Notes: generated from the letters alone by a model not told the origin. Positions 20,087-29,126 are shown, counted from the stretch's first letter. The stretch: 64,000 nucleotides of DNA from Agrococcus jejuensis (GCF_900099705.1 NZ_LT629695.1:1116001-1180000), one strand, 5' to 3'. Translations and numbers: made by a program.

Positions 20087-20638
20087 TCAGGGCGCGGGCA
20101 GGATGCGCACGCGCGCGTGGTCGACGAGGGTGCGCGTGGGGTCGGTGTCGGGGTCGTCGAGCGTGGCGCCGTCGGGCTCCCAGCCGTAGCGCGAGTACGC
20201 CGCCTCGGCGGGTGCGTTGCCCTCGAGCACCCACAGGTACGCGCGCTCGAAGCCGGCTGCGGCGAGCCGCGCCTCGACCTCGGCCATCATCGCCCGACCG
20301 ATCCCCGACCGCGCCGCGAGCGGGTCGACGTAGAACCCGGCGAGCTCGCCCCATCCATCGCGCTCGCGTCGGCGCGCGGGGCCGTACGTCGCCCATCCCA
20401 CGACCTCGCCGTCGCGCTCGGCGACGAGCATCGCGTGGCGCACGTCGCCATCGGTGCCCTCGCCCGCGAGCGAGCGCTCGAGCCAGCGGGTCCACGACGC
20501 GGTGCGGTCGGCGACGTCGAGGGCGTCGAGCACGGGCTGGTGGATGAGGCCCGCGTACGCCTGCCGCCAGGCGGTGACGTGGATGCGCGCGACGGCCGCG
20601 GCGTCGGCGACGGTCGCGTCGCGGAACGCGAGCGTCAC
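20087..20638 (-). CDS. GNAT N-acetyltransferase
   Basis: 183 residues. A single GNAT fold: opening AFRDATVADAAAVARIHVTAWRQ (first 20 residues shown are typical), acetyl-CoA loop ARSGIGRAMMAEVEARL and a C-terminal YLWVLEGNAPAEAAYSRYGW strand/helix. The GTG at 20638 overlaps the stop of the upstream GNAT gene by 4 nt. The substrate is unknown. It looks like a tandem duplication with its neighbour. Confidence 0.88.
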   Translation of the reverse strand: MTLAFRDATVADAAAVARIHVTAWRQAYAGLIHQPVLDALDVADRTASWTRWLERSLAGEGTDGDVRHAMLVAERDGEVVGWATYGPARRRERDGWGELAGFYVDPLAARSGIGRAMMAEVEARLAAAGFERAYLWVLEGNAPAEAAYSRYGWEPDGATLDDPDTDPTRTLVDHARVRILPAP

Positions 20639-21183
20639 AGCGCCTCCCCCAGGTCGCGGATGCGGCGGCGCTCGAGCAGCGGCACGAGCACGCCGCCGTA
20701 GCCGAAGCGCTCGTCGATCCACGTGTGGCCGTCCTCGCGCCAGCCGTGGCGCTCGTAGAAGCCGGCGGCGCGGTCGTTGCCGTCGAGCACGTACAGGCAC
20801 GCGCGGTCGAAGCCGCCGTCGCGCAGCCGCTGCTCGGCCTCCTGCACGAGGGCGTGGCCGACGCCCGACGACCACGTCGCGGCGAGCGCGTAGATCGCGA
20901 AGAGCTGGCCGTGGCCGGGCAGGTCGTCCTGGTCGGTCGGGCCGACGCACGCCCAGCCCACGACGTCGCCGCCGCGCTCGGCGACGAGGTCGACGACGCG
21001 CGGGTCGCGGTGGCGCTCGGCCCACGTCTCGGCGCGGCGCTCGGCGTTGCGGTCGACGTCCATGCGGCGCAGCAGCGCCTCGGGCATGAGGTCGGCGTAG
21101 GCCGAGCGCCACGTCTCGACCTGCACGATCGAGATCGCGCGGGCGTCGTCGACGGTCGCGGTGCGCACGGTGGTGTCGGCCAT
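20635..21183 (-). CDS. GNAT N-acetyltransferase, first of a coupled pair
   Basis: 182 residues. It shares the order of motifs with the following gene: VDDARAISIVQVETWRSAYA, AATWSSGVGHALVQEAEQRL and ACLYVLDGNDRAAGFYERHGW. The two proteins are clearly paralogous and translationally coupled (GTGA at 20635-20638). The substrate cannot be read from sequence. Confidence 0.88.
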   Translation of the reverse strand: MADTTVRTATVDDARAISIVQVETWRSAYADLMPEALLRRMDVDRNAERRAETWAERHRDPRVVDLVAERGGDVVGWACVGPTDQDDLPGHGQLFAIYALAATWSSGVGHALVQEAEQRLRDGGFDRACLYVLDGNDRAAGFYERHGWREDGHTWIDERFGYGGVLVPLLERRRIRDLGEAL

Positions 21184-21214
21184 CGTTCGACGCTAGCGGG
21201 ATGCGGCTGGGCGG

Positions 21215-21607
21215 TCAGGCGCGCGCGACGCGGTGCCGCACGAAGCCGTCCCACCCGGCGGCGTCGATGACGCAGAAGCGGTTGCCCTCGGGATCCTGCA
21301 TGATCACGTAGTCGGCGTCGTCGGGCTGCTTGTCCCATGGCACGACCTCGGCGCCGAGCGCCTCGAGCCTGGCGACCTCCGCACGCTGATCCTCGGCGTA
21401 CAGGTCCAGGTGGATGCGCGGCGGCAGCACCCGCTCGCTCGGATGCGCGTCGAGCGACACGTTGGGGCCGGCGCCCGATCGCGAGCGCAGCAGCGCGAAG
21501 TCGACGTCGATCGGCTCGCGGGCGACGTAGTCGAGCGCGGCGGTCCAGAACGCGAGTTGCGCGTGCAGGTCGGCGACGCGGATGACGATCGATCCGACCA
21601 CGAGCAT
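21215..21607 (-). CDS. VOC-family (glyoxalase-fold) protein
   Basis: 130 residues. Two beta-alpha-beta-beta-beta units: SIVIRVADLHAQLAFWTAAL at the start, and RIHLDLYAEDQRAEVARLEA, then YVIMQDPEGNRFCVID. The metal ligands expected of the vicinal-oxygen-chelate fold are partly present (His in RIHLDLY, Glu in DPEGNRF). Function is probably a small-molecule binding or resistance role; the substrate is unknown. Confidence 0.88.
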   Translation of the reverse strand: MLVVGSIVIRVADLHAQLAFWTAALDYVAREPIDVDFALLRSRSGAGPNVSLDAHPSERVLPPRIHLDLYAEDQRAEVARLEALGAEVVPWDKQPDDADYVIMQDPEGNRFCVIDAAGWDGFVRHRVARA

Positions 21608-21626
21608 GTCGTCACCCTACGCGCCG

Positions 21627-21688
21627 CGACGTTCTGAGGTTCTCGGCCCCTTCTGACATCGGAAAGGGCCGAGATCCTCAGAACGTCG
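21627..21688. repeat. 62-nt hairpin between divergent genes
   Basis: Arms CGACGTTCTGAGGTTCTCGG... (21627-21652) and ...CCGAGATCCTCAGAACGTCG (21663-21688) pair over 26 bp with two mismatches around a 10-nt loop. The flanking genes are divergent (VOC start 21607, radA start 21732), so it is not at a gene end. It could be an operator or a mobile palindrome. Confidence 0.8.
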
Positions 21689-21731
21689 GGTGCGAACGGC
21701 GGTGTCGGCGGCGGCCGGTACCGTCGGGAGC

Positions 21732-23087
21732 ATGCCCAAGACCGACGCGCGCTTCCGCTGCTCCGAGTGCGGCTGGCAGGCCGCGAAGTGGGTGGGCCGC
21801 TGCGGCGAGTGCCAGCAGTGGGGCACGGTCGAGGAGGTCGGCGCGCAGGCTGCCGAGCGCGTGAAGGCTGCGAGCATCCCCGCGTCGCGCATCGCCCGCC
21901 CGATCACCGAGATCGACGTGTCGGATGCGCCGCGCTGGGCGACCGGCATCGGCGAGTTCGACCGCGTGCTCGGCGGCGGCATCGTGCCCGGCGCCGCCGT
22001 GCTGTGCTCGGGTGAGCCGGGCGTCGGCAAGTCGACGCTGCTGCTCGAGGTCGCGAGCCGTGCCGCGCAGTCGGGGCGGAAGGTGCTGTACGCGAGCGCC
22101 GAGGAGTCGGTGGCGCAGGTGCGGCTGCGCGCCGAGCGCACGGGTGCGCTGCAGGATCGCCTCTTCCTCATCGCCGAGACCGACCTCGCGCAGATCATGG
22201 GGCAGGTCGCCGCCGTCGAGCCCGACCTGCTGATCGTCGACTCCGTGCAGACCGTCTCGAACGCCGACAACGACGCCATCGCCGGCGGGCCGAGCCAGGT
22301 GCGCGACGTCGCGAACGCGCTCACGCGCCTCGCGAAGACCACCGGCATCCCCGTGCTGCTCGTCGGCCACGTCACGAAGGACGGCACGATCGCCGGTCCG
22401 CGCGTGCTCGAGCACCTCGTCGACGTCGTCACGCACTTCGACGGCGACCGGCAGACGGCGCTGCGGTTCGTGCGCGCGACGAAGAACCGCTTCGGCCCGA
22501 CCGACGAGATCGGCTGCTTCGAGATGACCGGCGAGGGCATCGCCGAGGTGCCCGACCCCTCGGGCCTCTTCCTCTCGCGGCAGACGGCACCCGACTCCGG
22601 ATCGTGCGTCACGGTCGCGCTCGAGGGTCGCCGCGCGATCCCCGTCGAGATCCAGGCGCTCACGGTCACGTCGACGGCGCCGAACCCGCGCCGCGTCGTG
22701 AACGGGGTCGACTCGTCGCGCGTCGCGATGCTGCTGGCCGTGCTCGAGAAGCGCGTCGGCCTCAAGCTCGGCGAGCGCGACGTCTACGTGTCGACCGTCG
22801 GCGGCATGCGCCTGCGCGAGCCGGGCGTCGACCTGGCGATCGCCCTCGCCATCGTGTCGTCGGTGCGCGACGTACCGCTGCCCGCACGCCTCGTCGCCGT
22901 GGGCGAGCTGTCGCTCGCGGGCGAGATCCGACCCGCATCCGCATCCTCGAAGCGCGTCGCCGAGGCCCGCCGCCTCGGCTACGAGCACGTGCTCGACGAC
23001 TCCGCGGTGCACCTGCGCGGCGCCGTCGAGACGATCACGCTGCTGTCGGATGCCCTGCGCGAGCCCGTGGGCGTGCGCGAGTTCTGA
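21732..23087 (+). CDS. radA: DNA repair protein RadA (Sms)
   Basis: 451 residues. A RecA-like ATPase that promotes branch migration in recombinational repair. An N-terminal zinc finger has CSECG and CGECQQW Cys pairs (residues 9-30). Walker A GEPGVGKS lies near residue 95, the RadA-specific KNRFG motif near 255, and a C-terminal Lon-like domain contains GGMRLREPGVDLAIALAI and ASASSKRVAEARRLG. I preferred the ATG at 21732 (GGGAG upstream) over an in-frame ATG 14 codons earlier because it places the zinc finger at the usual distance. Confidence 0.97.
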   Translation: MPKTDARFRCSECGWQAAKWVGRCGECQQWGTVEEVGAQAAERVKAASIPASRIARPITEIDVSDAPRWATGIGEFDRVLGGGIVPGAAVLCSGEPGVGKSTLLLEVASRAAQSGRKVLYASAEESVAQVRLRAERTGALQDRLFLIAETDLAQIMGQVAAVEPDLLIVDSVQTVSNADNDAIAGGPSQVRDVANALTRLAKTTGIPVLLVGHVTKDGTIAGPRVLEHLVDVVTHFDGDRQTALRFVRATKNRFGPTDEIGCFEMTGEGIAEVPDPSGLFLSRQTAPDSGSCVTVALEGRRAIPVEIQALTVTSTAPNPRRVVNGVDSSRVAMLLAVLEKRVGLKLGERDVYVSTVGGMRLREPGVDLAIALAIVSSVRDVPLPARLVAVGELSLAGEIRPASASSKRVAEARRLGYEHVLDDSAVHLRGAVETITLLSDALREPVGVREF

Positions 23088-23162
23088 CGCGGGCGTCGGG
23101 GCTGAGCGCCCGAGTGCCCGCGACGGCGTCGGAAGCCTCGGCCCCCTCCTGGCAGGCGCTCC

Positions 23163-23327
23163 GTTGCGTTCTGCAGGCGATCCGGGTGGGCGGAGGGAAG
23201 ATGCCCCTCTGCCACCCCTGATCGCCTGCACAACGCAAGCCACCCGACCCGGACGTTGCGTTTCGCAGGCGATTCCGGGTCTTGAGGGAAGATTCCCCTC
23301 CAGAGGCGGAATCGCCTGCAGAACGCA
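23163..23327. repeat. Tandem pair of ~75-nt hairpins
   Basis: The 339-nt gap between convergent radA and the permease contains two related palindromes, 23163-23238 and 23255-23327. Each has arms GTTGCGTTCTGCAGGCGAT / ATCGCCTGCAGAACGCA (with small differences) and an inner GAGGGAAGATKCCCCTC stem. The two units are about 17 nt apart. No gene is visible in the gap. They may terminate both genes or be a short mobile palindrome that duplicated. Confidence 0.85.
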
Positions 23328-23426
23328 GGAGCGCGACACGAGAGTGGGCCACGGTCCGCGCGACGGGAGATCGCTGCGGAGCCGTGGCCCGGGTGCCCGA
23401 GGAGCCGACCCGCTCCTCGAGACGTC

Positions 23427-24971
23427 TCAGTCCTGCACGCCCTGGGAGGTGACCTCCGTGTCGATCATGCCCGTGGCGGTGCCCGCATCCAACGTCTGCC
23501 CGCGGAAGAAGCCGGGCTCGCGGATGCGCTGCACCACCATGACGATCGCGCCGAGCACGAGCACGACGACGCCGAGCACGAACACGAGCCCGAGGCCGCC
23601 GATCGACGAGCCCGAGCCGTAGTCGGGGTCCATCGAGTCGACGAGCGTCGTGACGAAGAGCACGCCCAGCACGACGCCACCGACGAGCGGGAAGACGAGC
23701 TGGAAGAACACGTTGCGCACGGACGCGAACCAGGTGGTGCGGAAGTACCAGACCGTCGCGAACGCGGTGAGGCCGTAGTAGAAGCAGATCATCATGCCGA
23801 GGGCGGTGATGGTGTCCCACAGCACGTTCTCGCTCACGAAGCGCATGACGGCGTAGAACACCGACGCGACGATCGCGGCGACGAGCGTCGCGTAGCCGGG
23901 CGTCTTGAAGCGCGACACCTCCGAGAACCGCGACGGCAGCGCGCCGTAGTGGCCCATCGCGAGCAACGTGCGCGCCGGCGACACGAACGTCGACTGCAGC
24001 GAGGCCGCCGACGACGACAGCACCGCGAGCGACACGAACGCCGCGAGCGGGCCGAGGATGGGGCCGGCGAGCGCGAAGAAGACGTTGTCCTGGATGTCGG
24101 GGTTGCCGAGGCCGAACTCGCCCTCGCCCGTGCCCGCGAACGCGAGGAGCCCCATCGTCAGCAGCAGGTACAGCGCGACGATGACGACGACGGTGATCGT
24201 CGCGGCGCGGCCGGGCGTCTTCTCGGGGTCCTTCGTCTCCTCGTTCATCGTGAGGGTGACGTCCCAGCCCCAGAAGATGAAGATCGAGAGCGAGAGGCCC
24301 GCGACGAGCGCCGAGACCGAGTCGACCGCGAACGGGTCGAACCACGACAGCGAGACGGGCGTCGCGTCGAACGCGGTGCCGTTCGCGACGTGCACGAACG
24401 CCGCGATCGCGAACACGACGAGCACGAGCACCTGGAAGCCCACGAGCACGTACTGCACGCGCTGCGTCGTCTGCATGTCGCGGTACGCGATGAACGTCGC
24501 GGCTGCCATGAACGCGAGGCACGTGACGACGTTGACGAGCGGATTCGTCGCGAGCGCCGCGATCTCGGAGGCCCCGGTGATCTGCGCGATGAGCAGGTAC
24601 AGGAAGTCCACCGCGATGCCGGCGAGGTTCGACAGCACGAGGATCGTCGCGGCGATGAGGCCCCATCCGGCCATCCACCCCACGTACGGGCCGAAGGCGC
24701 GCGTCGCCCACGTGAACGACGTGCCGGAGTCGGGGATGACCGAGTTGAGCTCGCGGTAGCCGAACGCGACGAGCAGCATCGGGATGAACCCGAGCAGGAT
24801 GATCGCGGGCGCCTGCGAGCCGACCGCCGACACCGTGGGCCCGAGCGCCGCCGTGAGCGTGTACGCAGGGGCGATGCACGAGATGCCGATGACGACCGCG
24901 CCGACGAGGCCGACCGAGCCCCTGGCGAGGCCCTTCTGGGCGACCTTCTGCGCCGCGATCTGGCCGCTCAC
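23427..24971 (-). CDS. APC-superfamily amino acid/amine permease
   Basis: 514 residues with about 12 membrane helices. The opening ARGSVGLVGAVVIGISCIAP and the consensus GSVGLVG...APAYTL of helix 1 are typical of APC permeases, as are PDSGTSFTWATRAFGPYVGW and FWGWDVTLTMNEETKDPEKT. It is an inner-membrane importer, probably of an amino acid or polyamine. The GTG start at 24971 overlaps the stop of the amine oxidase, so import and oxidation are coupled. Substrate identity is inferred from that pairing only. Confidence 0.9.
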   Translation of the reverse strand: MSGQIAAQKVAQKGLARGSVGLVGAVVIGISCIAPAYTLTAALGPTVSAVGSQAPAIILLGFIPMLLVAFGYRELNSVIPDSGTSFTWATRAFGPYVGWMAGWGLIAATILVLSNLAGIAVDFLYLLIAQITGASEIAALATNPLVNVVTCLAFMAAATFIAYRDMQTTQRVQYVLVGFQVLVLVVFAIAAFVHVANGTAFDATPVSLSWFDPFAVDSVSALVAGLSLSIFIFWGWDVTLTMNEETKDPEKTPGRAATITVVVIVALYLLLTMGLLAFAGTGEGEFGLGNPDIQDNVFFALAGPILGPLAAFVSLAVLSSSAASLQSTFVSPARTLLAMGHYGALPSRFSEVSRFKTPGYATLVAAIVASVFYAVMRFVSENVLWDTITALGMMICFYYGLTAFATVWYFRTTWFASVRNVFFQLVFPLVGGVVLGVLFVTTLVDSMDPDYGSGSSIGGLGLVFVLGVVVLVLGAIVMVVQRIREPGFFRGQTLDAGTATGMIDTEVTSQGVQD

Positions 24972-26365
24972 GAGCCGACGCCCGCCGAGGTCGAGGCGAG
25001 CGCTGCGGCGACGTCGGCCGCGGCGGCCCAGCCCGAGCGGATGCCGCCGTCGACGTGCTGGAAGCCGAGGCCGGCGAAGTCGGAGCAGGCCCAGTGGATG
25101 GGGCCGACGGGCGTGCGCTGGTCGGCGCCGTAGCGGCTGAGGCCGCCGAGGTCGTACGAGGCGCCGTACGCGCCGCGCGTCCACTCCTCCGTGCCCCAGT
25201 CGGACTCGTAGTAGACGACGGGGTTCGCGGCCTCGGGGCCGTAGTACTCGGCGAGGTCCGCGAGGATGCGCGCCTTGCGCTCCTCGGCGGGCAGGGCGAA
25301 GACGCCGTCGGCGTGCTCGTCGGAGACGAAGCCGACGAGCGTGCCGCGCGCATCCTCGTGGTTCGTGTTGTCGTACGCCTCGTGCACGAGCCGGTAGGGG
25401 CTGAAGGCTGTGCCCGAGAGGCCATCGGCGCGCCAGAACGGCGTCTCGTAGACGGCGTGCACCTTGATGACGAGGCCGAGGGACAGGTGCTGGTGCAGCT
25501 GGTGCTGGCGGCGCGGCAGCGGCGGCTGGTAGTCGATGCGGCCGAAGAGGTTCGGCGGCATGGCGACGATGGCGCGGCGGGCGCGCACGACGACGCGGTC
25601 GGACGTGACGACGACGCCGGCGTCGGAGTGCTCGAGGCGGCGCACGGGCGTGCCGGTGCGCACGCGGTCGCCGAGGTTCGCGGCGAGGGTGAGCGGCACC
25701 ATCTGCAGGCCGCCGACGACGCGCTTGTCGAGGATGAACTCCGAGTCGACGAGGTTCGAGAACGAGCCCGCGGATGCGGCCATGAGCACGGCCTGCAGCG
25801 CCGAGAAGGCGTGCGCGGGCTTCGTGAGCATCGCCTCGCCGATGAAGAGGGAGATGTGGCGGCGGGCGACCTCGTCGTCGGACTGCTGCTCGAGCCAGCG
25901 CGAGAACGAGACGGTGTCGAGCTCGCGCGCCTTCGGGTGCGCCCACGGGGCGTCGGCGCCGATCTCGGCGACGAGCTCGTCGAGCAGCACGGTGAGGCGC
26001 TCCATCTCGGCGACGGTCGCCTCGGCGACGGGCAGCTGCTCGCCGGTGAAGCGGATGCGCTCCCCCGACTCGTCGACGTACACGGAGTCGCCGTCGCGGT
26101 AGCGCGAGAACGTCTCGAGCCCGAGGGTCTCGAGGGTCTCGAGCAGCGCGTCCTGGTCGGGCGACACCCACTGGCCGCCGAGCTCGAGCATCGCCCCGTC
26201 GATCGTGTCGGTCCAGAGGCGACCGCCGACGCGCTCGCGAGCCTCGAGCACGACGACGTCGTGCCCCGCCTCGACCAGCCTCGTGGCTGCAGAGAGCCCG
26301 GCGACGCCGGCTCCGATCACGACGACGTCGGCCTCGACGGTCTCGACCTGCTGCGGATCGCTCAT
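24968..26365 (-). CDS. FAD-dependent amine oxidase (putrescine/monoamine oxidase type)
   Basis: 465 residues. The dinucleotide fold VVIGAGVAGLSAATRL lies near residue 15, followed by VLEARERVGGRLWTDT and LELGGQWVSPDQ. A late FAD segment PVGPIHWACSDFAGLGFQHV and GGIRSGWAAA completes the fold. This is the flavin amine oxidase family, which includes actinobacterial putrescine oxidase. The product would be an aldehyde, ammonia and peroxide. The ATG at 26365 has AAGGAG upstream. It is coupled to the permease. Confidence 0.92.
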   Translation of the reverse strand: MSDPQQVETVEADVVVIGAGVAGLSAATRLVEAGHDVVVLEARERVGGRLWTDTIDGAMLELGGQWVSPDQDALLETLETLGLETFSRYRDGDSVYVDESGERIRFTGEQLPVAEATVAEMERLTVLLDELVAEIGADAPWAHPKARELDTVSFSRWLEQQSDDEVARRHISLFIGEAMLTKPAHAFSALQAVLMAASAGSFSNLVDSEFILDKRVVGGLQMVPLTLAANLGDRVRTGTPVRRLEHSDAGVVVTSDRVVVRARRAIVAMPPNLFGRIDYQPPLPRRQHQLHQHLSLGLVIKVHAVYETPFWRADGLSGTAFSPYRLVHEAYDNTNHEDARGTLVGFVSDEHADGVFALPAEERKARILADLAEYYGPEAANPVVYYESDWGTEEWTRGAYGASYDLGGLSRYGADQRTPVGPIHWACSDFAGLGFQHVDGGIRSGWAAAADVAAALASTSAGVGS

Positions 26366-26497
26366 CCGAGATGCTCCTTCACGATGGATGTCGTGGCAGC
26401 ATACGCCCAGGACGACGGATTCGGTAGCCCCGAGCGCACGCGGCCACCGAATCCGCACTCAGGTTCGGTTGATGCGACACCGCGTAGCCTTCGAGGC

Positions 26498-26794
26498 ATG
26501 AAGCCACTCGAGCACACGTCCGCCCTCGGGTGGATCATCGCCCTCTCCGTCATCGGAACGCTGATCTTCCTGTTCGCCACCGTCGCGAGCAATGGGTACG
26601 GCGGCCCCTCGCCGGTTTGGATCGGCCTCACGGCATTCTGCGGAGCGTTCTTCGTCCCCGCCGTCGTCGGAAGCATCGTGCTGCACGGCGTCAAGCAGAT
26701 GCTGACCCAGACCCGTGGCTCCGAGACCGTGGCGACGAGCATCGCGGACTCGACGGTCGCCCCTCCCACGACCGAGCCGCCCGCTGCGATCTGA
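26498..26794 (+). CDS. Small two-helix membrane protein of unknown function
   Basis: 98 residues with two membrane helices (about 10-32, LGWIIALSVIGTLIFLFATVA without its last residues shown, and 41-62, VWIGLTAFCGAFFVPAVVG). A Ser/Thr/Pro-rich tail follows. No family was recognised. It starts a region whose base and codon use looks less GC-rich than its neighbours. Confidence 0.6.
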   Translation: MKPLEHTSALGWIIALSVIGTLIFLFATVASNGYGGPSPVWIGLTAFCGAFFVPAVVGSIVLHGVKQMLTQTRGSETVATSIADSTVAPPTTEPPAAI

Positions 26795-26829
26795 GATTCC
26801 GAGCCGACCCAAGGATGCCGGAGAACCGC

Positions 26830-27174
26830 ATGCCCCGCCCACGTCGTCACGGAACCGTCTACTCGCGGCGGAAGGGATGCACCTGCGAGCCCTGCATGGA
26901 CGCGGCCCGTGACTTGCAGCTTCGACGCCGATACGGCATCAGCATCGAGCGCTACCGGCAGATGATGACCAATCAGGATGGTCGCTGCAACGCGTGCGGT
27001 CTGGAGTGGGAAGGCTGGGAGCAGCGCTTCTCCGTCGACCACGACCATGCCACCGGCAACGTACGCGCCCTGCTCTGCCAGCCGTGCAACCTCGCGTTGG
27101 GACACGTCCAGGACGACCCTGAGCGATTGCAGCTCCTGATCGACTACCTCCGCCGCCATTCCTTCGGCTACTGA
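26830..27174 (+). CDS. HNH protein of the recombination endonuclease VII type
   Basis: 114 residues. Zinc-ribbon and nuclease motifs are complete: CTCEPC near residue 18, GRCNACGLEW near 50, then SVDHDHATGNVRALLCQPCN near 67-86. The DHDH...N...CxxCN arrangement is that of endonuclease VII-like HNH nucleases, common in phages and islands. The ATG at 26830 is preferred over 26815 because a CCGGAG site lies 7 nt before it. No phage structural genes are nearby. Confidence 0.85.
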   Translation: MPRPRRHGTVYSRRKGCTCEPCMDAARDLQLRRRYGISIERYRQMMTNQDGRCNACGLEWEGWEQRFSVDHDHATGNVRALLCQPCNLALGHVQDDPERLQLLIDYLRRHSFGY

Positions 27175-27519
27175 TCGATCTCGGAGCCTGACGGGGAGCA
27201 CCGTACCGCCGACTTTTCGCCCACAGACTCCGCCCGGGTTTCGACTGCCGGGAAGCGGCTCGCTCTCGCAGCGAGTCGACCTCAGTAGAGAATGACCTCT
27301 CCCCCACCGACGGCCGGGCAACAAGAAGGACCACGATCCCCGGAATGACGCGGATCGTGGCCCTGTGGGCTACGAGCAGGAACGACCCTTCGTCACTGAT
27401 GCTGCGGACTCCTTGCGGACTGAGCGGCGCGCTCGGCGTCCTCGTGCGCGATGCGCACTGCCGCACGTTCCAGCACGCGAGCGGCCCGCGGATCGCCTCG
27501 TCGCGGGACATCGCGAACA
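27175..27519. other. Gene-free stretch with one hairpin
   Basis: No convincing gene was found in these 345 nt. A hairpin at 27328-27363 (GGACCACGATCC / GGATCGTGGCCC, 11 of 12 paired) lies between two convergent genes and could act as a terminator, without a T-run. Short readable frames here lack ribosome sites and family features. Confidence 0.6.
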
Positions 27520-27981
27520 TCAGAACAAGGTCGACGCCTCGGCCTGATCGACCGTGGGGATCAGGCCGCGCTCGGTGGCCTTCTGGAAGAGCCGGAACCG
27601 GATCGAGCGCTCGAGTACCTTGGGCGTCTCGCGGTAGTCGATGAAGCAGTGACCGGGTGCGCGGATCTCGTCCGGCTCGAGCGGCGCCGCGGTGTCGTCG
27701 ATCACGAACACCTCTTCCTCGAGGATCTCAGCAACGGTGAGGCCCATCACAGCGATCGACTCACTCTTTGCGTGCTCGTTGTGCCAGTCCCGGGCATCCT
27801 GCGCTGACGCCACGCTCTCGCGCGAGTACGACGGCATCCCCGCGTCTGCAGTGCTTGACCCGAATGCGCTCGTCTGCAGAGCACCGCCCTGCAGCATCCA
27901 TCCGCAGATCTGCCGCAGGACCAACTCGCCGTCGGGAACGAGCGTCTCGCCCTCACCGAGCTGCAGCGCGACGTCGGTCAC
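27520..27981 (-). CDS. Unrecognised protein, second gene of a coupled pair
   Basis: 153 residues, mixed alpha/beta, acidic, with no signal or membrane segment. Notable segments are LVLRQICGWMLQGGALQTSA near the start and APGHCFIDYRETPKVLERSI near residue 110. I do not recognise the family. Its ATG overlaps the stop of the preceding gene (ATGA at 27978-27981), so the two products are probably made together and may interact. It is next to an integrase remnant, which suggests island origin. Confidence 0.7.
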   Translation of the reverse strand: MTDVALQLGEGETLVPDGELVLRQICGWMLQGGALQTSAFGSSTADAGMPSYSRESVASAQDARDWHNEHAKSESIAVMGLTVAEILEEEVFVIDDTAAPLEPDEIRAPGHCFIDYRETPKVLERSIRFRLFQKATERGLIPTVDQAEASTLF

Positions 27982-29126
27982 GAAGTCTCTCCAGTCACGA
28001 AGGCGGCGACAGCACGACGGTTCCGCTCGGGCCTTAGGGTGCCGACGCGGTCGTTCGCGCGCATCTCAAAGAGCTCGAAGGAGCCATCATCGAGGACTTC
28101 CACGGCGCGGATCCCCTCGTTGCTGATCCACTCGAACTGCACTCCACCCTCGGGAGTGGGTGCCATCGTCCGAGTGGGGTCGTCCTCAGGCAGTAGACGC
28201 AGCAGCGAGTGCGCTGCCTCGAGCGCGTCGGAAGTAATCGCGACACCGCGGCCACCAGCCCAACCGTCCACGAGGGTCGCGAAGCCCGACAAGGCCACGC
28301 CTCCCTCCGTGTCGTCGAACTCGACGACGTCGACCGCGGTCGTTTCCCAGAATCGCCAAGGCTCACCCGCCTTGAAACGCATCTCGCCCGTTACGCGAGT
28401 CAGCGGCCCCTGCTCCGCCTCGTCGAGAACCTTTTTCAGGTCGGCCAGCGTCTCCGGCGCCGTCTTGTAGTGGGCGAGGATCGGACCGTAGGCATCCGTG
28501 TCGAGCGTGAATCGATGCTTGTCGGCGTCGATCCGCGTTACTCGACCCACCACGGTCATCTGCTTGGGGTCCACCTCGACAGCGACTGCCAACGTGGGCG
28601 CTTCGAAGAAGTCGTCGCTGAGGACGAGTCGCCCGCCCGCATCCTCGCGCGTCACCGGGGTGATCTCGACGGCGACCGCAGGCTCGCCCTCGAGCTCGAC
28701 ATAGAACTCGATGGCTTGATCGGGCGCGAGAGTCGATCCGATCTCCGCAATCGCGCTTCGGATCTCGTAGGCAGACCCAGGCGGCAAGTCCGGGAGCGAC
28801 TGACCCGAGTAGGCCGCGGCGATCTGCTCATCGACGGCGTCCTGAGCCTGCTCGATGTACTCGCGGTGCTCCGAGACCTGTTCGAAGGCCAGGAAGACGT
28901 CGGCGCTGCCGTCCTCGATGCGCTCGATCGTGAGCGCGAGGGAATCGTCAAACCCGGGAGGCAGGGGCTCCTTCGGGTGGTCCCGCATCCACTCCTGCTC
29001 GGCCACGAGACGAACAGCCGCCTGGTACTTCTGTAGCTCGACCAGCGAATCGACCGGGAGCCGGCCACCCTTGAAGCGCTCGCCGGTCAGCCTGATGCGC
29101 TTGCTAGAGCGAGCGTCATCAGCCAT
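27978..29126 (-). CDS. Unrecognised protein, first gene of a coupled pair
   Basis: 382 residues. The opening SKRIRLTGERFKGGRLPVDS and LVELQKYQAAVRLVAEQEW, then SLALTIERIEDGSADVFLAF, suggest a conserved but uncharacterised N-terminal domain of about 110 residues. The rest is beta-rich and acidic. No catalytic motif, signal or membrane segment is visible. Base composition is visibly less GC-rich than in flanking core genes. Its pairing with the 153-residue protein next to an integrase remnant would fit a toxin-antitoxin or defence cassette, but nothing in the sequence proves that. Confidence 0.7.
   Translation of the reverse strand: MADDARSSKRIRLTGERFKGGRLPVDSLVELQKYQAAVRLVAEQEWMRDHPKEPLPPGFDDSLALTIERIEDGSADVFLAFEQVSEHREYIEQAQDAVDEQIAAAYSGQSLPDLPPGSAYEIRSAIAEIGSTLAPDQAIEFYVELEGEPAVAVEITPVTREDAGGRLVLSDDFFEAPTLAVAVEVDPKQMTVVGRVTRIDADKHRFTLDTDAYGPILAHYKTAPETLADLKKVLDEAEQGPLTRVTGEMRFKAGEPWRFWETTAVDVVEFDDTEGGVALSGFATLVDGWAGGRGVAITSDALEAAHSLLRLLPEDDPTRTMAPTPEGGVQFEWISNEGIRAVEVLDDGSFELFEMRANDRVGTLRPERNRRAVAAFVTGETS

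Noticed and set aside
27365..27547. Small plus-strand frame of 60 residues
   Set aside because: No ribosome site, no recognisable protein features, and it overlaps the end of the minus-strand 153-residue gene.
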